From: Burkholderia sp. 9120
GTDB taxonomy: Bacteria; Pseudomonadota; Gammaproteobacteria; Burkholderiales; Burkholderiaceae
Direction: 5' to 3'
DNA: 64,000 nucleotides
Assembly (NCBI RefSeq): GCF_000745015.1
Contig: NZ_JQNA01000002.1
Coordinates: forward strand, 6,138,001-6,202,000
Below are positions 18,499 through 28,207 of the stretch, piece by piece; position 1 is the first letter of the stretch, and every line of letters starts with the position of its first letter. Position numbers and translations under genes: made by a program. The notes beneath the pieces are model-generated. The model did no database searches. It saw only the letters and a list, made by a program, of their open reading frames with translations, and was not told where the DNA came from.

Positions 18499-18750
18499 TC
18501 ATTGACGATGATTGTGCTGTTCGCCCGGCAGTTCGGCACCGTGCGCGCGGATCGCGGCAATCAGTTCGGCCGGCGTGATTTCGTAGCGCACTTCGCGGTG
18601 TATGCCTGGCTTGCGCTCGTCGACTTCGACCAGAAGAATGCCTTTGCCGTCTTCGGTCGATTCGAGGCGCAGCGAGCGGAGTTCGCGCGCCGTTGCGTCG
18701 TCGTATTCGGTGAGCAGGGCCATTGACCCGGAGGACCCGGTAGTGCGCAT
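18499..18750 (-). CDS. Small conserved hypothetical protein
   Basis: An 83-residue protein beginning MRTTGSSGSMALLTEYDD. ATG 18750 has AAGGA eight bases upstream; a later ATG at 18723 lacks a comparable site. The central part (SLRLESTEDGKGILLVEVDER) is beta-rich and the end carries a His-rich tail. No domain was recognised. Confidence 0.6.
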   Translation of the reverse strand: MRTTGSSGSMALLTEYDDATARELRSLRLESTEDGKGILLVEVDERKPGIHREVRYEITPAELIAAIRAHGAELPGEQHNHRQ

Positions 18751-18786
18751 CGAAGTTGTCCTTGTTCCGTTGTGTTGATGAACCAT

Positions 18787-19250
18787 TGTACGGGCAGGAT
18801 AGCGTGCCGTCTGTCACGCCATTTCACGCCTCGCCGTTTTACCCGCCCATCTGCCAGCTTACCCGGACACCGCCGCGCGCGTTGCCTGGTGCGGCTCGCC
18901 GGGCAGTGCGTGTTGCGACGCACAGCTTGCGCAACCAGTTTAACGCGACTCTTCACTACGACGGCTGCATTTTTCGTGCCCCTGGACGGTGCAATCGTTC
19001 TCCCTCGCTGTCACGCGGGTGACGTGCGCGCCGGTTATACGGGCGGCTCCCGTATCTCCTCACCGTTCGCGATGGTTGCGCCACGGAAAGGTCGGGGCGC
19101 ATCGCCAAAAAAATAGCCCGTCCATAAATGGACGGGCTGCTAAACGCCGTTGTTACTCGGGTCAGCCGGCCCGTGCAACTAGTTGGGCGCTGACGAACAC
19201 ATCGTGCCCCTTCAATAGTGGGCTGTCGAGGTGGGAGTAACGCCGATCTA
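18787..19250. other. Intergenic region with one terminator only
   Basis: 464 bp between the small protein at 18499 and the chemoreceptor. Apart from the hairpin at 19115-19138 nothing supportable was seen. Confidence 0.5.
19115..19138 (-). terminator. Rho-independent terminator of the chemoreceptor gene
   Basis: AGCCCGTCCAT / ATGGACGGGCT is a perfect 11-bp stem with a two-base loop. On the minus strand it runs into a T-rich tail (TATTTTTTT), which fits termination of the gene ending at 19251. Confidence 0.85.
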
Positions 19251-20927
19251 TCAGAACAATGTCGCTTCTTCCTGCGCAGCGTTGCGCTTCGGTGCGGGCG
19301 TCGAAGCAGTCGCCGCGTCCTGCGTGCGTGGCTGATGGCCGGGCGTCGCGGCGCGTTGCGCGGGCGTGGCTTCGGCGACGGTGAAGAGCCGCACGGCTTC
19401 ATCCAGCACGTCGGCCTGTTCGGCGAGACGTTGTGCGGTGGCCGCCGCCTGCTCGACGAGCGCGGCGTTCTGCTGGGTCGCGCCGTCCAGATGCGAGACC
19501 GCCTGATTGACCTGGCGAATTCCTTCCGCCTGTTCGCTGCTCGCATTCGCGACTTCGACGATGATCGACGACACGCGGCTCACCGCCTCATCAATCACTC
19601 GCATCTGCGAGGTCGTGCGGGCAACGAGCTCAGTGCCCACGGCGACTTCGCTGGCGCTCGCCTCGACCACGGATTTGATTTCCTTCGACGACGCCGCGCA
19701 GCGCTGCGCCAGCATCCGCACTTCGCCCGCGACGACCGCGAACGAGCGGCCCGATTCGCCGGCGCGCGCCGCTTCGACGGCGGCATTCAGCGCGAGGATG
19801 TTGGTCTGGAACGCGATGCCGTCGATCACGCCGGTAATGTCCGCAATCCGTCGCGACGCCGCCGTGATGCCGGCCATGGTCTGCTCGACCTGGCCCGCGA
19901 TCTGGCCGCCGACCGCAGCCGCCGCCTGGGCGTCCTTGGCGAGATCGAGCGCGCGCACGCTGGCGTCGGCGTTCGCTTGCACGGTGGTGGTCAGTTCTTC
20001 CATGGTGGCCGCGGTCTCTTCGAGCGAAGCCGCCTGCAATTCCGTGCGACGCGCGAGATCGACATTGCCGCTGGAGATTTCGCGCGCGTTGTCGAGCATG
20101 CCGGTGATTTGTGCGCGCACGTCGAAGACGATCGCCGCGAGATTCGCCTTCAGTTGATTCAAGGCCTGCAGCACGTCGCCGAGATCGTCGTGGCGCGCGA
20201 TCTCCAGATCGGCGGTCAGGTCGCCCGCGGCGAGACGCGTCGCGAAGCCCGACATGTCGCGGATCGGCGTGGCGAGCTGGTGCGTCAGCACTTGCCACAA
20301 CATCACGCTGAGCGCGGCGGTGACGCCGAACGCAATCCAGAACGGCACGGGCGGCACGCCTTGCCATGCAGCGAAACCGGTCGCCAGCAGCGCGAGCGGC
20401 GTCAGCGCATAGCCGATCGCCGCGCGCGTCGCGACCGGCAGACGCATCAGCGCCTGAATCCGGCCGAGCACGCCGGTGCGTACCACCACGCCGCGGCGCA
20501 GCTTCAGGCCGCGCGACTCGCCCGCGTTCATGCGGGCGTAGAGCGCGTCGGCGTCGCGCACGGCTTCGCGTTCCGGTTTCACGCGCACGCTCAGATAGCC
20601 GACGATCGCCCCTTTCTCGACCACCGGCGTGACGTTGGCATGGACCCAGTAATGGTCGCCGTTCTTGCGGCGGTTCTTGACGAGCGCGGTCCAGGGACGG
20701 CCGTCGCGAACGGTCGTCCACAGATCGGCGAACGCCTCGCGCGGCATGTCCGGATGGCGGATCAGGTTATGCGGCTGGCCGATCAGTTCTTCGCGGGTGA
20801 AACCCGAGACGGCGATAAAAGCCGGATTGCAGTACTGGATACGGCCGGTCAGATCGGTCGCGGAAACCAGCATTTGCGACGAAGGGAATTCGTACTCGTG
20901 CCCGGTAACAGGCTGATTGTTGCGCAT
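19251..20927 (-). CDS. Aer-like methyl-accepting chemotaxis protein with PAS domain
   Basis: A 558-residue energy-taxis-type receptor. An N-terminal PAS domain (residues 1-120: [22 protein letters not shown], then [13 protein letters not shown]) resembles the FAD-binding PAS of Aer. Two hydrophobic segments lie at about 165-210, then a HAMP region, and a signalling domain with the conserved hairpin [21 protein letters not shown] (central part near residue 370). The C-terminus lacks a clear NWETF-type pentapeptide. ATG 20927 follows AAGGAA. Confidence 0.9.
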   Translation of the reverse strand: MRNNQPVTGHEYEFPSSQMLVSATDLTGRIQYCNPAFIAVSGFTREELIGQPHNLIRHPDMPREAFADLWTTVRDGRPWTALVKNRRKNGDHYWVHANVTPVVEKGAIVGYLSVRVKPEREAVRDADALYARMNAGESRGLKLRRGVVVRTGVLGRIQALMRLPVATRAAIGYALTPLALLATGFAAWQGVPPVPFWIAFGVTAALSVMLWQVLTHQLATPIRDMSGFATRLAAGDLTADLEIARHDDLGDVLQALNQLKANLAAIVFDVRAQITGMLDNAREISSGNVDLARRTELQAASLEETAATMEELTTTVQANADASVRALDLAKDAQAAAAVGGQIAGQVEQTMAGITAASRRIADITGVIDGIAFQTNILALNAAVEAARAGESGRSFAVVAGEVRMLAQRCAASSKEIKSVVEASASEVAVGTELVARTTSQMRVIDEAVSRVSSIIVEVANASSEQAEGIRQVNQAVSHLDGATQQNAALVEQAAATAQRLAEQADVLDEAVRLFTVAEATPAQRAATPGHQPRTQDAATASTPAPKRNAAQEEATLF

Positions 20928-21226
20928 GGCGTTCCTTGCTCGTGCTACCCGCAGACAGGTTGCGGTGCTTACGTGGTTGCAAGGTTTAACGGCAATTTAA
21001 CGGGTTTCCTTGAGGGTTTTCCCAGTAAACCGCTCAGGTTTATGCCACCTGCAGCCGTTATTGCAGGGTTGTTCATGCATTTCGCGTAGCTGTCGATACT
21101 GTCGGACGAATGTGGCGAGCTGCTGCAAAAGCGCTACACTTCGGCCGTATAAGGCTTGCAAAACCCTGTGTCCGCCTCGTTATCGTGGCGGCCTGCCGGC
21201 TTGATTCACGCTACCTAAGCGAGTCG

Positions 21227-23212
21227 ATGCAGAAGATCCTCGATCGTACTCAGGCGTCTCTGGCGCACGCGTTTGCTTCGCTCGAGAAAAGCGCGAAGCG
21301 TCAACAACGGGTGTACCTGGCGACGATCGCCTCGCTGATGCTGATCGTGGTCGTCTTCGCGCTCGCCCTCGCGGTGATCGGCGCGAGCAAACAACTGGAC
21401 TACCTGCATACCTACGCCGCGCAGAATGCGGCGGAGTTTTCGCTGGTGCTGCATCGCGAGGAATCGTTTCTGCGCCGCACCGAGTTCACGCTCGATTTCT
21501 ACCAGACCACCCCCAACGTATTGCGCGTACCTGATGCGGTCGAAGACTCGATCCGCCAGACGGGCGTGGCGCGCGGCGATGTCGAGCGGATCAACGCCGG
21601 CTTCGACGTGCTGACCGGCGAGGCGACGCGAGCCGCGTGGGGCGACGAACTGGGCACGAAACTCTGGCGCCTTTACGAAGCCGCGCAATCGACGCTGGTC
21701 ACGCAGCAGGCGTTCGAACTTCGTCAACGCGCGGTGTTGCTCGGGCTGAGCGAAGACTACGCCGCGATTTTGCCTTCCGTCGTTCAGCTGTCCGCGAACG
21801 GTTCACCCGCTACGCCGCCGTTGCAAGCGGCGGCCGTGGGCACGTTGCGCGCGACCCTCCTGCACGAACTCCAGACGCGGACCGGCAAGCGGCTGCCGGG
21901 CAAGGGCGAGCGGGTCTGGCTGGGTCCGTATCGCGACCCGCTGCAAGGCATACCGGTGATCTCGGTGGTCAGTGCCTACTATGATGCGGACGGCAAGCCG
22001 GTCACGCTGATCGCGATCAGCATCCCGGTCGAGACGCTGCCGGCGCGGCTGAAGTGGCCCAACCGCGAAGGCGCGATGCTGTTGACGATGGCGGATTACC
22101 GCCTGATCGTGTCCTCGCCGCCGCTCGACGCACAGCGTGTGGCCATGCTGCAGGGCGTCGTGGCGCACACGCCGCCCGACACCAACCGCTATACCCGCGA
22201 CGGGGTTATTTTCTACGAGCCGCTGACGCCCGGCTTCGGCGCGCTGGTCGGCTATGTGACGTGGCGCGGGCTGGCTTCGGCGCTTGGCTGGCAACTGGCG
22301 GTGCTCGCCGTACTCACACTGCTGATCTTGCTGGCAATCGCGCTGACCGCTCGTTTCTGGGGCTTGCGACTGTTGCGCGTCAGCTTTGTCGAGACATCGC
22401 GCGCATTGGAAAGCGAGACCATCAATCACATTCTGGTCAGCGCGACGCCGATCGGTCTGTGCATCGTCCGGCAGAGCGATCATTCGATTCTGACCGCGAA
22501 TGCGTTGGCCAGAGAACTGCTGCATATCGAACCGGGCGGCGAGCGCTTGCCGTCGCATATCGTCGACGAGTTTCACGCGCCGGCGCCGGATACGCCCTCT
22601 GCCAACGCGTTTGCGGAAATCGCCGCGTTCGTCGTGCCGGCCTTGCCCACGCAGGCCGCGCAGGCCGCGCAAACGCCGCCGTTGCCGGCCGCGCATCCGG
22701 ACGATCGCGCCGCCGCGCCCGGCCGGTTCCTCCAGGTCACGTATGCGCTGGCCCGCTACGACGAGCAGGACGTGCTGTTCTGCGCGATTCTCGATGTCAC
22801 CGCGCAATATGAGCTCGAACAGCAATTGCGGCTCGCGCAGCAGACCTCGGAAAACATGATGCGGGCGCGCTCGAATTTCTTCGCGTCGATGAGCCACGAA
22901 ATCCGTACGCCGTTGAATGCGCTGCTCGGCAATCTCGAACTCTTCGCGCGGACGCCGGGACTCGACGCCCATACCCAGCGACTCGCGACACTGGGCGTGG
23001 CGGCTAATGCGTTGCGTGGCATCGTCAACGACATCCTCGATTTTTCGAAGATCGATGCCGGCGAGATGCGGCTCGCCGCCGAGTTGTTCCGGCCCGTGGA
23101 CGACCTCGAAAACATCGCGCTTTCCTATGCGCCGATGAAGGCGGACCGGCCGATCCGCTTCTACTCGCATCTGTCGCCAACCCTCGACCAGCCGCTGCGC
23201 GGCGATCGCACG
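21227..23212 (+). pseudogene. Hybrid histidine kinase, N-terminal half (interrupted by the mobile element)
   Basis: 662 codons from ATG 21227 to the insertion point. Residues 30-52 are a membrane helix, followed by a large periplasmic region, a second helix near 365-390, a PAS-like region, and a HisKA domain with phospho-acceptor H557 in SMSHEIRTPLNALLGN. The reading frame ends right after GDRT because the element's first three bases are TGA. Family members are BvgS/RcsC-type hybrid kinases. The missing ATPase, receiver and Hpt parts lie at 43430-44947. Confidence 0.92.
23209..23212 (+). repeat. Target-site duplication, left copy (CACG)
   Basis: The four bases before the element are CACG, identical to the four after it (43426-43429). 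Deleting the insert and one copy restores the kinase frame, which supports a 4-bp duplication. Confidence 0.85.
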
Positions 23213-23241
23213 TGAACTGACTAAAAACTCTCTGCAAAAAC
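23213..23241 (+). repeat. Left terminal inverted repeat
   Basis: Aligned with the reverse complement of the right end, the first 26 bases match at about 20 positions: TGAAC, then CTAAA, TC and CTGCAAA in register. A second TGCAAAAAC copy follows 22 bp later. Confidence 0.85.
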
Positions 23242-23689
23242 CATTCAAAGTCTATGCAAAAACTTCCTCAAAGACCAATATCCTCGCGGGTTTGATGCGC
23301 TATCGATTTGTCGAGCAAGGTGTCAAATTTTCGCTAAAGATTTGATGTTCCGATGTGGTCAATGTAAGAAATACTCAACGCAAAAAAGTCCCGAAAAGCC
23401 GGTGCCGACGTGCTTTGCCCGTCAAAAAGCAAACCAGTGTGTGTTTCTCAATCTCATGTGCTAACATCTTGGTCGAGGTCTATTGACTTCTGTTTGCCGC
23501 CGGGACCCACCCGGCAAACGGGTTGGCTGCTCGTTTAAACGGAAGGTGCGCAGTAACTATCGTTGTAACCCGTCACAGCCGCTACCAAACTCCCCCTGAC
23601 CTCATCGGGCAACTCGTCCGAGCACATTCATTTCTTTCGACTTGTGGATATCGCCGCAGCTTCACTGCGTTCGCGTTATTGGGGATTCA
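23242..23689. other. Left-end leader of the element, no recognised gene
   Basis: About 450 bp separate the terminal repeat from the TnsC-like start. A 46-codon open stretch (ends at 23706) reads PVTAATKLPLTSSG... and cannot be assigned. In Tn7-like elements tnsA/tnsB normally precede tnsC, so this gap is where a deletion would have occurred. Confidence 0.55.
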
Positions 23690-25435
23690 ATGCACCAGCA
23701 AAATTTTAAGGACCTTCCGTCTGCGGGAGACGCTGACCACGCTCGCACTTCAAGCGCGCTCTCGTCGCTCCAGAGCAACAGTTTTGAATCGATATCCTCC
23801 ACCGATGTCGTCCATCAAAGCTCAGCACCTGACGCCGGTACCTTTATCGAGAATGGCTGCATCTTTAAGTGGGCGACATACCGACCGGAGGTAGGACCGT
23901 TTTCGGGCAACCCATTCGTCGAAGCGTTGCCTCCATTGATTGATAGCGAGGCCACTTGGAAAGTGCTTCGTCATTTGCCAAAAATGCGCAATCGCGAATT
24001 TTTCGCATCACAACTCCATCACCGCATCGAGGCTCTTCACGACATTGAGGATATTTTCGTCCCCACTGACAACCACGCGGAAGAGTTGTCGTCGGTGATG
24101 ACATTGGTTCGGCGCGGATACAAATACCGAAACCCAACCGCGCCTGAGGTAATGGCACATATCTATAGAATCGCGCAGTGCACCGAACACGAGTGGAGAA
24201 CCGGGTCGGCACAAAGGATGCTGCAGGCCCGCAGTCCCTCGGGAGGCGCTGCTATGGGTCGTCTGCTTTTCGGACCCACCGGCGCGGGAAAAACAACGCT
24301 TGTAAATCGGATTACACGTTACATCGGAACGATACCGCTTGTGCATACACACATCGGGGGACGCAAAACGAAGGTCGTGCAACTGCCGTTCATCTCCGTC
24401 CAATGTGAGCAGGCGTCCGACCTTAAGGCAATGGTCCGAAAAATACTGGAAAAGTTTGACGCTGTACTCGGAACCGACTATGCCCGGCTGACGCGCAGCG
24501 CTCAAACTCCTCTTTGGGCGCATTTGTCCCAACTCTACCGAGCAGCGACGTCAAACTATCTTGGGTTGTTGGTTGTTGACGACCTACAGCGTCTGAAAGC
24601 ATTTGACGAAAGAACCGAGGCGACACTCCAAGCGTTCTCCACGTTCATGCAGGCTACTGGCATTCCGATTCTTAGCGTCGCCACAAATGGAGTCGAGTCG
24701 CTCCTCACCTCGCACATGCAAGAGGGGCGCAAGTTAGCCGCGCGCGGGCATCGCGAATTGTCGCTGCTTCCACTTGGCGCCGAATTTCACAAGCTTTGTT
24801 TGATGATGTGGGAATACAGGGTGAGCCACTCGAAACTGCAGATGCCCGCGTTTTTTCCCTTGGCGATTCATCACCACACGCAAGGCTTCCTACATGCTGT
24901 CTGTTTGCTCATTAGCAACGTTTTTGAGCTGATGGCGAAATTGAGCGACGAAGCCGAGATGTCGGCTGCGATGATTGATACATGTGCGGCCACCCTCATT
25001 GGATACAACCCTTCAATCAGCATCCTGCGCGAAATGGCCGCAGGTAAGAATCCAACTCAGGAACAGTACAAGCGATTTGAACATTTATTGCCGTATCGGC
25101 GAGAGAAGATTCAAGCGCTCCACGAAGCGCAGGAACTGCAGAGACTTGAGGAGCAACGGGCTGCCGGAGCTGCCCAACGGAAGGCAAAAGCCGAGGCTGC
25201 GCTCGCGAAAGTAAAAGAAGATGCAGATGCAAAAGCCAAAGGCGGCCCCGGAACTGCGAACAAGCCGAAAAAAAATATCGCTCAGAAGCACCCCCTATCG
25301 GGACCGAAGCAGAGAAAAAAAGATGTAGCACCTAAAGAAGCGCGAAAAAAGAGGGCGACGTCGAATACGACCGAATCATATTCGTACGAAGCGGCAGTCA
25401 AACGGGGGCTCGTGCGAGAGTCACTCGACGACTGA
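23690..25435 (+). CDS. tnsC: TnsC/TniB-like AAA+ transposition regulator
   Basis: A 581-residue protein from ATG 23690 (GGGG eight bases before). Walker A GPTGAGKT is at residues 195-202 and Walker B LGLLVVDD at 291-298, followed by a sensor-1-like GIPILSVATNG. This is the arrangement of TnsC/TniB ATPases that link target selection to the transposase. Residues 470-581 form a lysine/alanine-rich helical tail not seen in short TniB proteins. The next gene is a TniQ. No transposase gene is present, so its partner may act in trans or have been lost. Confidence 0.82.
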   Translation: MHQQNFKDLPSAGDADHARTSSALSSLQSNSFESISSTDVVHQSSAPDAGTFIENGCIFKWATYRPEVGPFSGNPFVEALPPLIDSEATWKVLRHLPKMRNREFFASQLHHRIEALHDIEDIFVPTDNHAEELSSVMTLVRRGYKYRNPTAPEVMAHIYRIAQCTEHEWRTGSAQRMLQARSPSGGAAMGRLLFGPTGAGKTTLVNRITRYIGTIPLVHTHIGGRKTKVVQLPFISVQCEQASDLKAMVRKILEKFDAVLGTDYARLTRSAQTPLWAHLSQLYRAATSNYLGLLVVDDLQRLKAFDERTEATLQAFSTFMQATGIPILSVATNGVESLLTSHMQEGRKLAARGHRELSLLPLGAEFHKLCLMMWEYRVSHSKLQMPAFFPLAIHHHTQGFLHAVCLLISNVFELMAKLSDEAEMSAAMIDTCAATLIGYNPSISILREMAAGKNPTQEQYKRFEHLLPYRREKIQALHEAQELQRLEEQRAAGAAQRKAKAEAALAKVKEDADAKAKGGPGTANKPKKNIAQKHPLSGPKQRKKDVAPKEARKKRATSNTTESYSYEAAVKRGLVRESLDD

Positions 25436-25551
25436 GCTGGTCGACTTCCGCTCGGCGTCGAGATTTCAGCACCCGTTTAAGCAGGTGTTCGAGGCGTCCT
25501 TCAAAGTTGACCACGAGCGACCTTCAATGTTGAATTTCTCCCGTTATAAAA

Positions 25552-26766
25552 ATGGCCAGACAACCTCGCAAAGTAACCATTCTGAATCTTCCGCCATTTC
25601 TCCCAGGCGAAACGATTCTTGGACACTTCATTCGTATCTGCATCGAGAACTGTGTGCTGCCGCTTGATGCAGGTCGAGCGCTTTTCGGGCGTAGCATCAT
25701 CACCTACCCCTGGACTTTATCCAGAGGACTAGAGCACTTTTTTGAGAAAACCGGGGGGATTCTCGGCGATTCGCAATCTATCATCGAAAATCAAACTATC
25801 TTCCCCGTAATCGCCCCTTTTCTCCCGGAGCAGCATCGGAATCGATGCATAACAGACATGAGGACTGTACCCGAGGGTAGAAGCTCAAACAACGTTTGGC
25901 GCGGAAAAACGCGCGAAGAGATGAAGTGGTGCTTCCAGTGCATCGAAGAAGATACGCGGTGCTTCGGTCACTCATATTGGCATCGAGAACATCAGTTCGC
26001 TCTAGCCACCAGATGTCTGAAACACAAGACACAGTTGTACACCGTTTGCGGAGAATGTTCGGGCTTCCTGCACAAAAGCGTCAAAACCAAGCTGCCAACG
26101 GTGGAATGCACTTGCGGAAAACCAGCAAAGCGTTATCACATCCCGGGAGCCGACGACCTTGAGGGTACTTTATCTGAGCGGATTCATGAGGTTTTTCACA
26201 ATCTTCTTGCAGACCCTGTATCCGAACGTGAGTACCCCTTCATCGCGGCTGCAATGCAGGAGCGCGCGATTGAGATGGGATTGATGAACGACAAAGGGCT
26301 TCAGATGGCGGAGATGAAGCAGCACATCGATAGCCTCAACGCCCCGAATTTCTTTCGTACGTTCGCTTGGCGTCGAGAGCGTCGCTTTACCGCTATCCGC
26401 CGCCACCTTTACCACGGAACCCTCTCTCCTGAGCTGGAATTTAACGTAATCATGATATCCGTGCTGTTCGAAACGGCAGAAAATTTCCGCGATACTGTCA
26501 GGCGAAAGTCTGAAGCGTCACAGCTTTCTATCAACCTTTGGGAAAAAGTCGATGGTTGGGGCCGGGAAACGGCTGAGCTTGATACTCGCCCTAACATTCA
26601 TATTGGCGCGAAAAAAGTAAGAAGCGTCCAAGCTCAAGAGCGTGACATCCGTTCTAGTGAAATAATCCAGAGAAATTACGAAAGAGAAATGCTTTCTTCG
26701 GAAAAACCGAGACGGTTGACGTATCTCATCCCTCGCGCGAGCATCTCCCTGTCTTCAATTTTCTAG
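25552..26766 (+). CDS. tniQ: TniQ/TnsD-family target-selection protein
   Basis: A 404-residue TniQ protein. The zinc-finger region shows C127-x2-C130, YWHREHQ (142-148), C155, H158, C166 and C169, the pattern of the TniQ N-terminal domain. The opening PPFLPGETILGHFIRI matches the family's PxxxxGEsl start. TnsD/TniQ proteins choose the insertion site for the TnsC ATPase. The C-terminus ends abruptly (SLSSIF) inside the region overlapping a DUF3732 remnant, so the native end may have been replaced. Confidence 0.85.
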   Translation: MARQPRKVTILNLPPFLPGETILGHFIRICIENCVLPLDAGRALFGRSIITYPWTLSRGLEHFFEKTGGILGDSQSIIENQTIFPVIAPFLPEQHRNRCITDMRTVPEGRSSNNVWRGKTREEMKWCFQCIEEDTRCFGHSYWHREHQFALATRCLKHKTQLYTVCGECSGFLHKSVKTKLPTVECTCGKPAKRYHIPGADDLEGTLSERIHEVFHNLLADPVSEREYPFIAAAMQERAIEMGLMNDKGLQMAEMKQHIDSLNAPNFFRTFAWRRERRFTAIRRHLYHGTLSPELEFNVIMISVLFETAENFRDTVRRKSEASQLSINLWEKVDGWGRETAELDTRPNIHIGAKKVRSVQAQERDIRSSEIIQRNYEREMLSSEKPRRLTYLIPRASISLSSIF

Positions 26767-27059
26767 TCATAGACCAGCCAAGTCAGGTTTATTTTCCGAG
26801 TGCGGCTACTGGAGCGAATCAACTCGATGCCAACAAGGCAGGATTGGCTGAGCTGCGCCGGAGTCGCGATGCGGACTTTTTGGCAACGAAGCGAATCTTC
26901 GAGACTCTGTCTGAAGGGCTGCATGCAACCGACCATAAGTGCCAAATCATCGTGCTGGAACATGCAGACGACACCATTTGGGGAACAGTGCCCAACACAG
27001 TCGAAGTCGCCAACTGGAAGGCTCGTGATGCCGGTCTAATCCCGACGTCGTGGAAGTAA
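26751..27059 (+). pseudogene. DUF3732 ATPase C-terminal fragment
   Basis: An out-of-frame stretch of 102 codons, overlapping the end of tniQ, reads FNFLVIDQPSQVYFP (Walker-B-like), then KRIFETLSEGL, CQIIVLEHADDTIWG and ends LIPTSWK. These blocks are the C-terminal signature of DUF3732 proteins, the SMC/RecF-like ATPase of three-component ABC (ABC-3C) conflict systems. There is no start, Walker A or N-terminal part, so it is a remnant. The other two ABC-3C components were not seen. Confidence 0.75.
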
Positions 27060-27070
27060 GCTTCCGGAGT

Positions 27071-27190
27071 TCAATTTTGATACACGTCACATATCGGCGC
27101 GGTCGGCAAATCCTTGAAGGGACGTGTATCTTCACCGAAGAACGCTCGTACGGGGACAAGCGCTACATCGTGCAGCACTGCAACGACTGA
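27071..27190 (-). pseudogene. Displaced vgrG 3'-end fragment
   Basis: On the minus strand an open stretch reads VAVLHDVALVPVRAFFGEDTRPF, matching AVLHDVPPGPVKAFFGEDARPF near the VgrG C-terminus. At DNA level 27115-27178 and 29856-29919 agree at about 55 of 64 positions, in the same orientation. It lies directly downstream of the immunity gene, which suggests an older vgrG end left behind when the effector module was exchanged or inserted. Confidence 0.8.
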
Positions 27191-27197
27191 CCGATTT

Positions 27198-28196
27198 TTA
27201 GGCCTTGCGTTCGAATTCCCAGAGAGCGGATTGCTGACGGTATATCCCGTTTTTGTCCGGCGCGAAGATGTCTGGCATACGTTCCCCTTCGGTCACCATC
27301 ACGCCAGGGACATTGTGTCCAAATGCTTTCCAGATGCCGGTTTCAGGGCACGTTTGCCCGGTGCGTACAGCCAGCGCCCCTGCGTCAGGCGAAACAGGCG
27401 GTATCGACGTGCGGTTTCCGCCCTCGCGCGCAAAATCGACCAGGTCTTTCGGGTAGACGATGTGGTGGCGAAGGGACGTGTCGTCCAGTTCGCGCAAGTA
27501 CGCAACGGCCGCAGCCTCAATTGCCCAATAACCAAAATAGGCTCCGCCGCGTTCCGATAAGTCGAGGTGCGCGTCATGCCAAGGAACCTCCTTCATCGAC
27601 GCATACCACTGCTCAAGATATGCGTTGAGGTCAGCGAGGCTCTCTTCGTCGGTATCCCCGTAAATACTGTTGATGCAATCCCTGTATGACTCGTGATACC
27701 ACTGGTCGACGTCTACCCGCCCTTCCAAGCCATAAGCAAGCAGGTCTTCATACAGCGCATCCTGTGCCCGAAAGATACCGTCTTCAAGCGCGGCAATGCG
27801 TGGCAGCAGGTCGCGTCGATGGAGCAGGTGGCATAGGCCAATCAATTGCATCGCCCTTTCGTAATCGGCAAGTTCGTTGAGGAGAAACGCGGGCCACTGC
27901 CCGTCTTCGCGCGCGATGCGCTGGAGCACCGCGTACTCTTCGTAAGTCGCGACTACACTTTCCAGCTCGGGAGGCATGGACTCGATGGGCTCGCCAGCCG
28001 TGTAGCGGAGCAGCATGAGCTCAAATTGCTCCTTCGCGCGCCACGACGCCGCTATCGCCCGCTTTGTCTCTTCCGTACCATTGGCCGGGAGCGTGTGCTT
28101 CCACTCCTCGATTGATTTGATGTGGAAATCCGAGAGCCATTTGAAATACTGCTCGCTGATAAAGCGTTGTCGTTTGCGAGTCGAAAAATCTGCCAT
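27198..28196 (-). CDS. T6SS immunity protein, DUF1910/DUF1911 (PoNi-like) with extra C-terminal domain
   Basis: A 332-residue cytosolic protein. Residues 1-135 are helical as in DUF1910. Residues 205-256 hold the DUF1911 hallmark YFGYWAIEAAAVAYLREL...VYPKDLVDFAR, known from PoNi proteins that neutralise PoNe DNase effectors. Residues 275-332 add TGQTCPETGIWKAF...GERMP, a module common in Imm71/72-type Burkholderia immunity proteins. It lies 11 bp after the effector gene, so it is probably its cognate immunity protein. Confidence 0.82.
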   Translation of the reverse strand: MADFSTRKRQRFISEQYFKWLSDFHIKSIEEWKHTLPANGTEETKRAIAASWRAKEQFELMLLRYTAGEPIESMPPELESVVATYEEYAVLQRIAREDGQWPAFLLNELADYERAMQLIGLCHLLHRRDLLPRIAALEDGIFRAQDALYEDLLAYGLEGRVDVDQWYHESYRDCINSIYGDTDEESLADLNAYLEQWYASMKEVPWHDAHLDLSERGGAYFGYWAIEAAAVAYLRELDDTSLRHHIVYPKDLVDFAREGGNRTSIPPVSPDAGALAVRTGQTCPETGIWKAFGHNVPGVMVTEGERMPDIFAPDKNGIYRQQSALWEFERKA

Positions 28197-28207
28197 TGGT
28201 TGTGTTC

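Noticed and set aside
19218..21089. 623-codon plus-strand frame opposite the chemoreceptor
   Set aside because: The minus strand encodes a clear PAS/MCP protein; the plus frame is its shadow.
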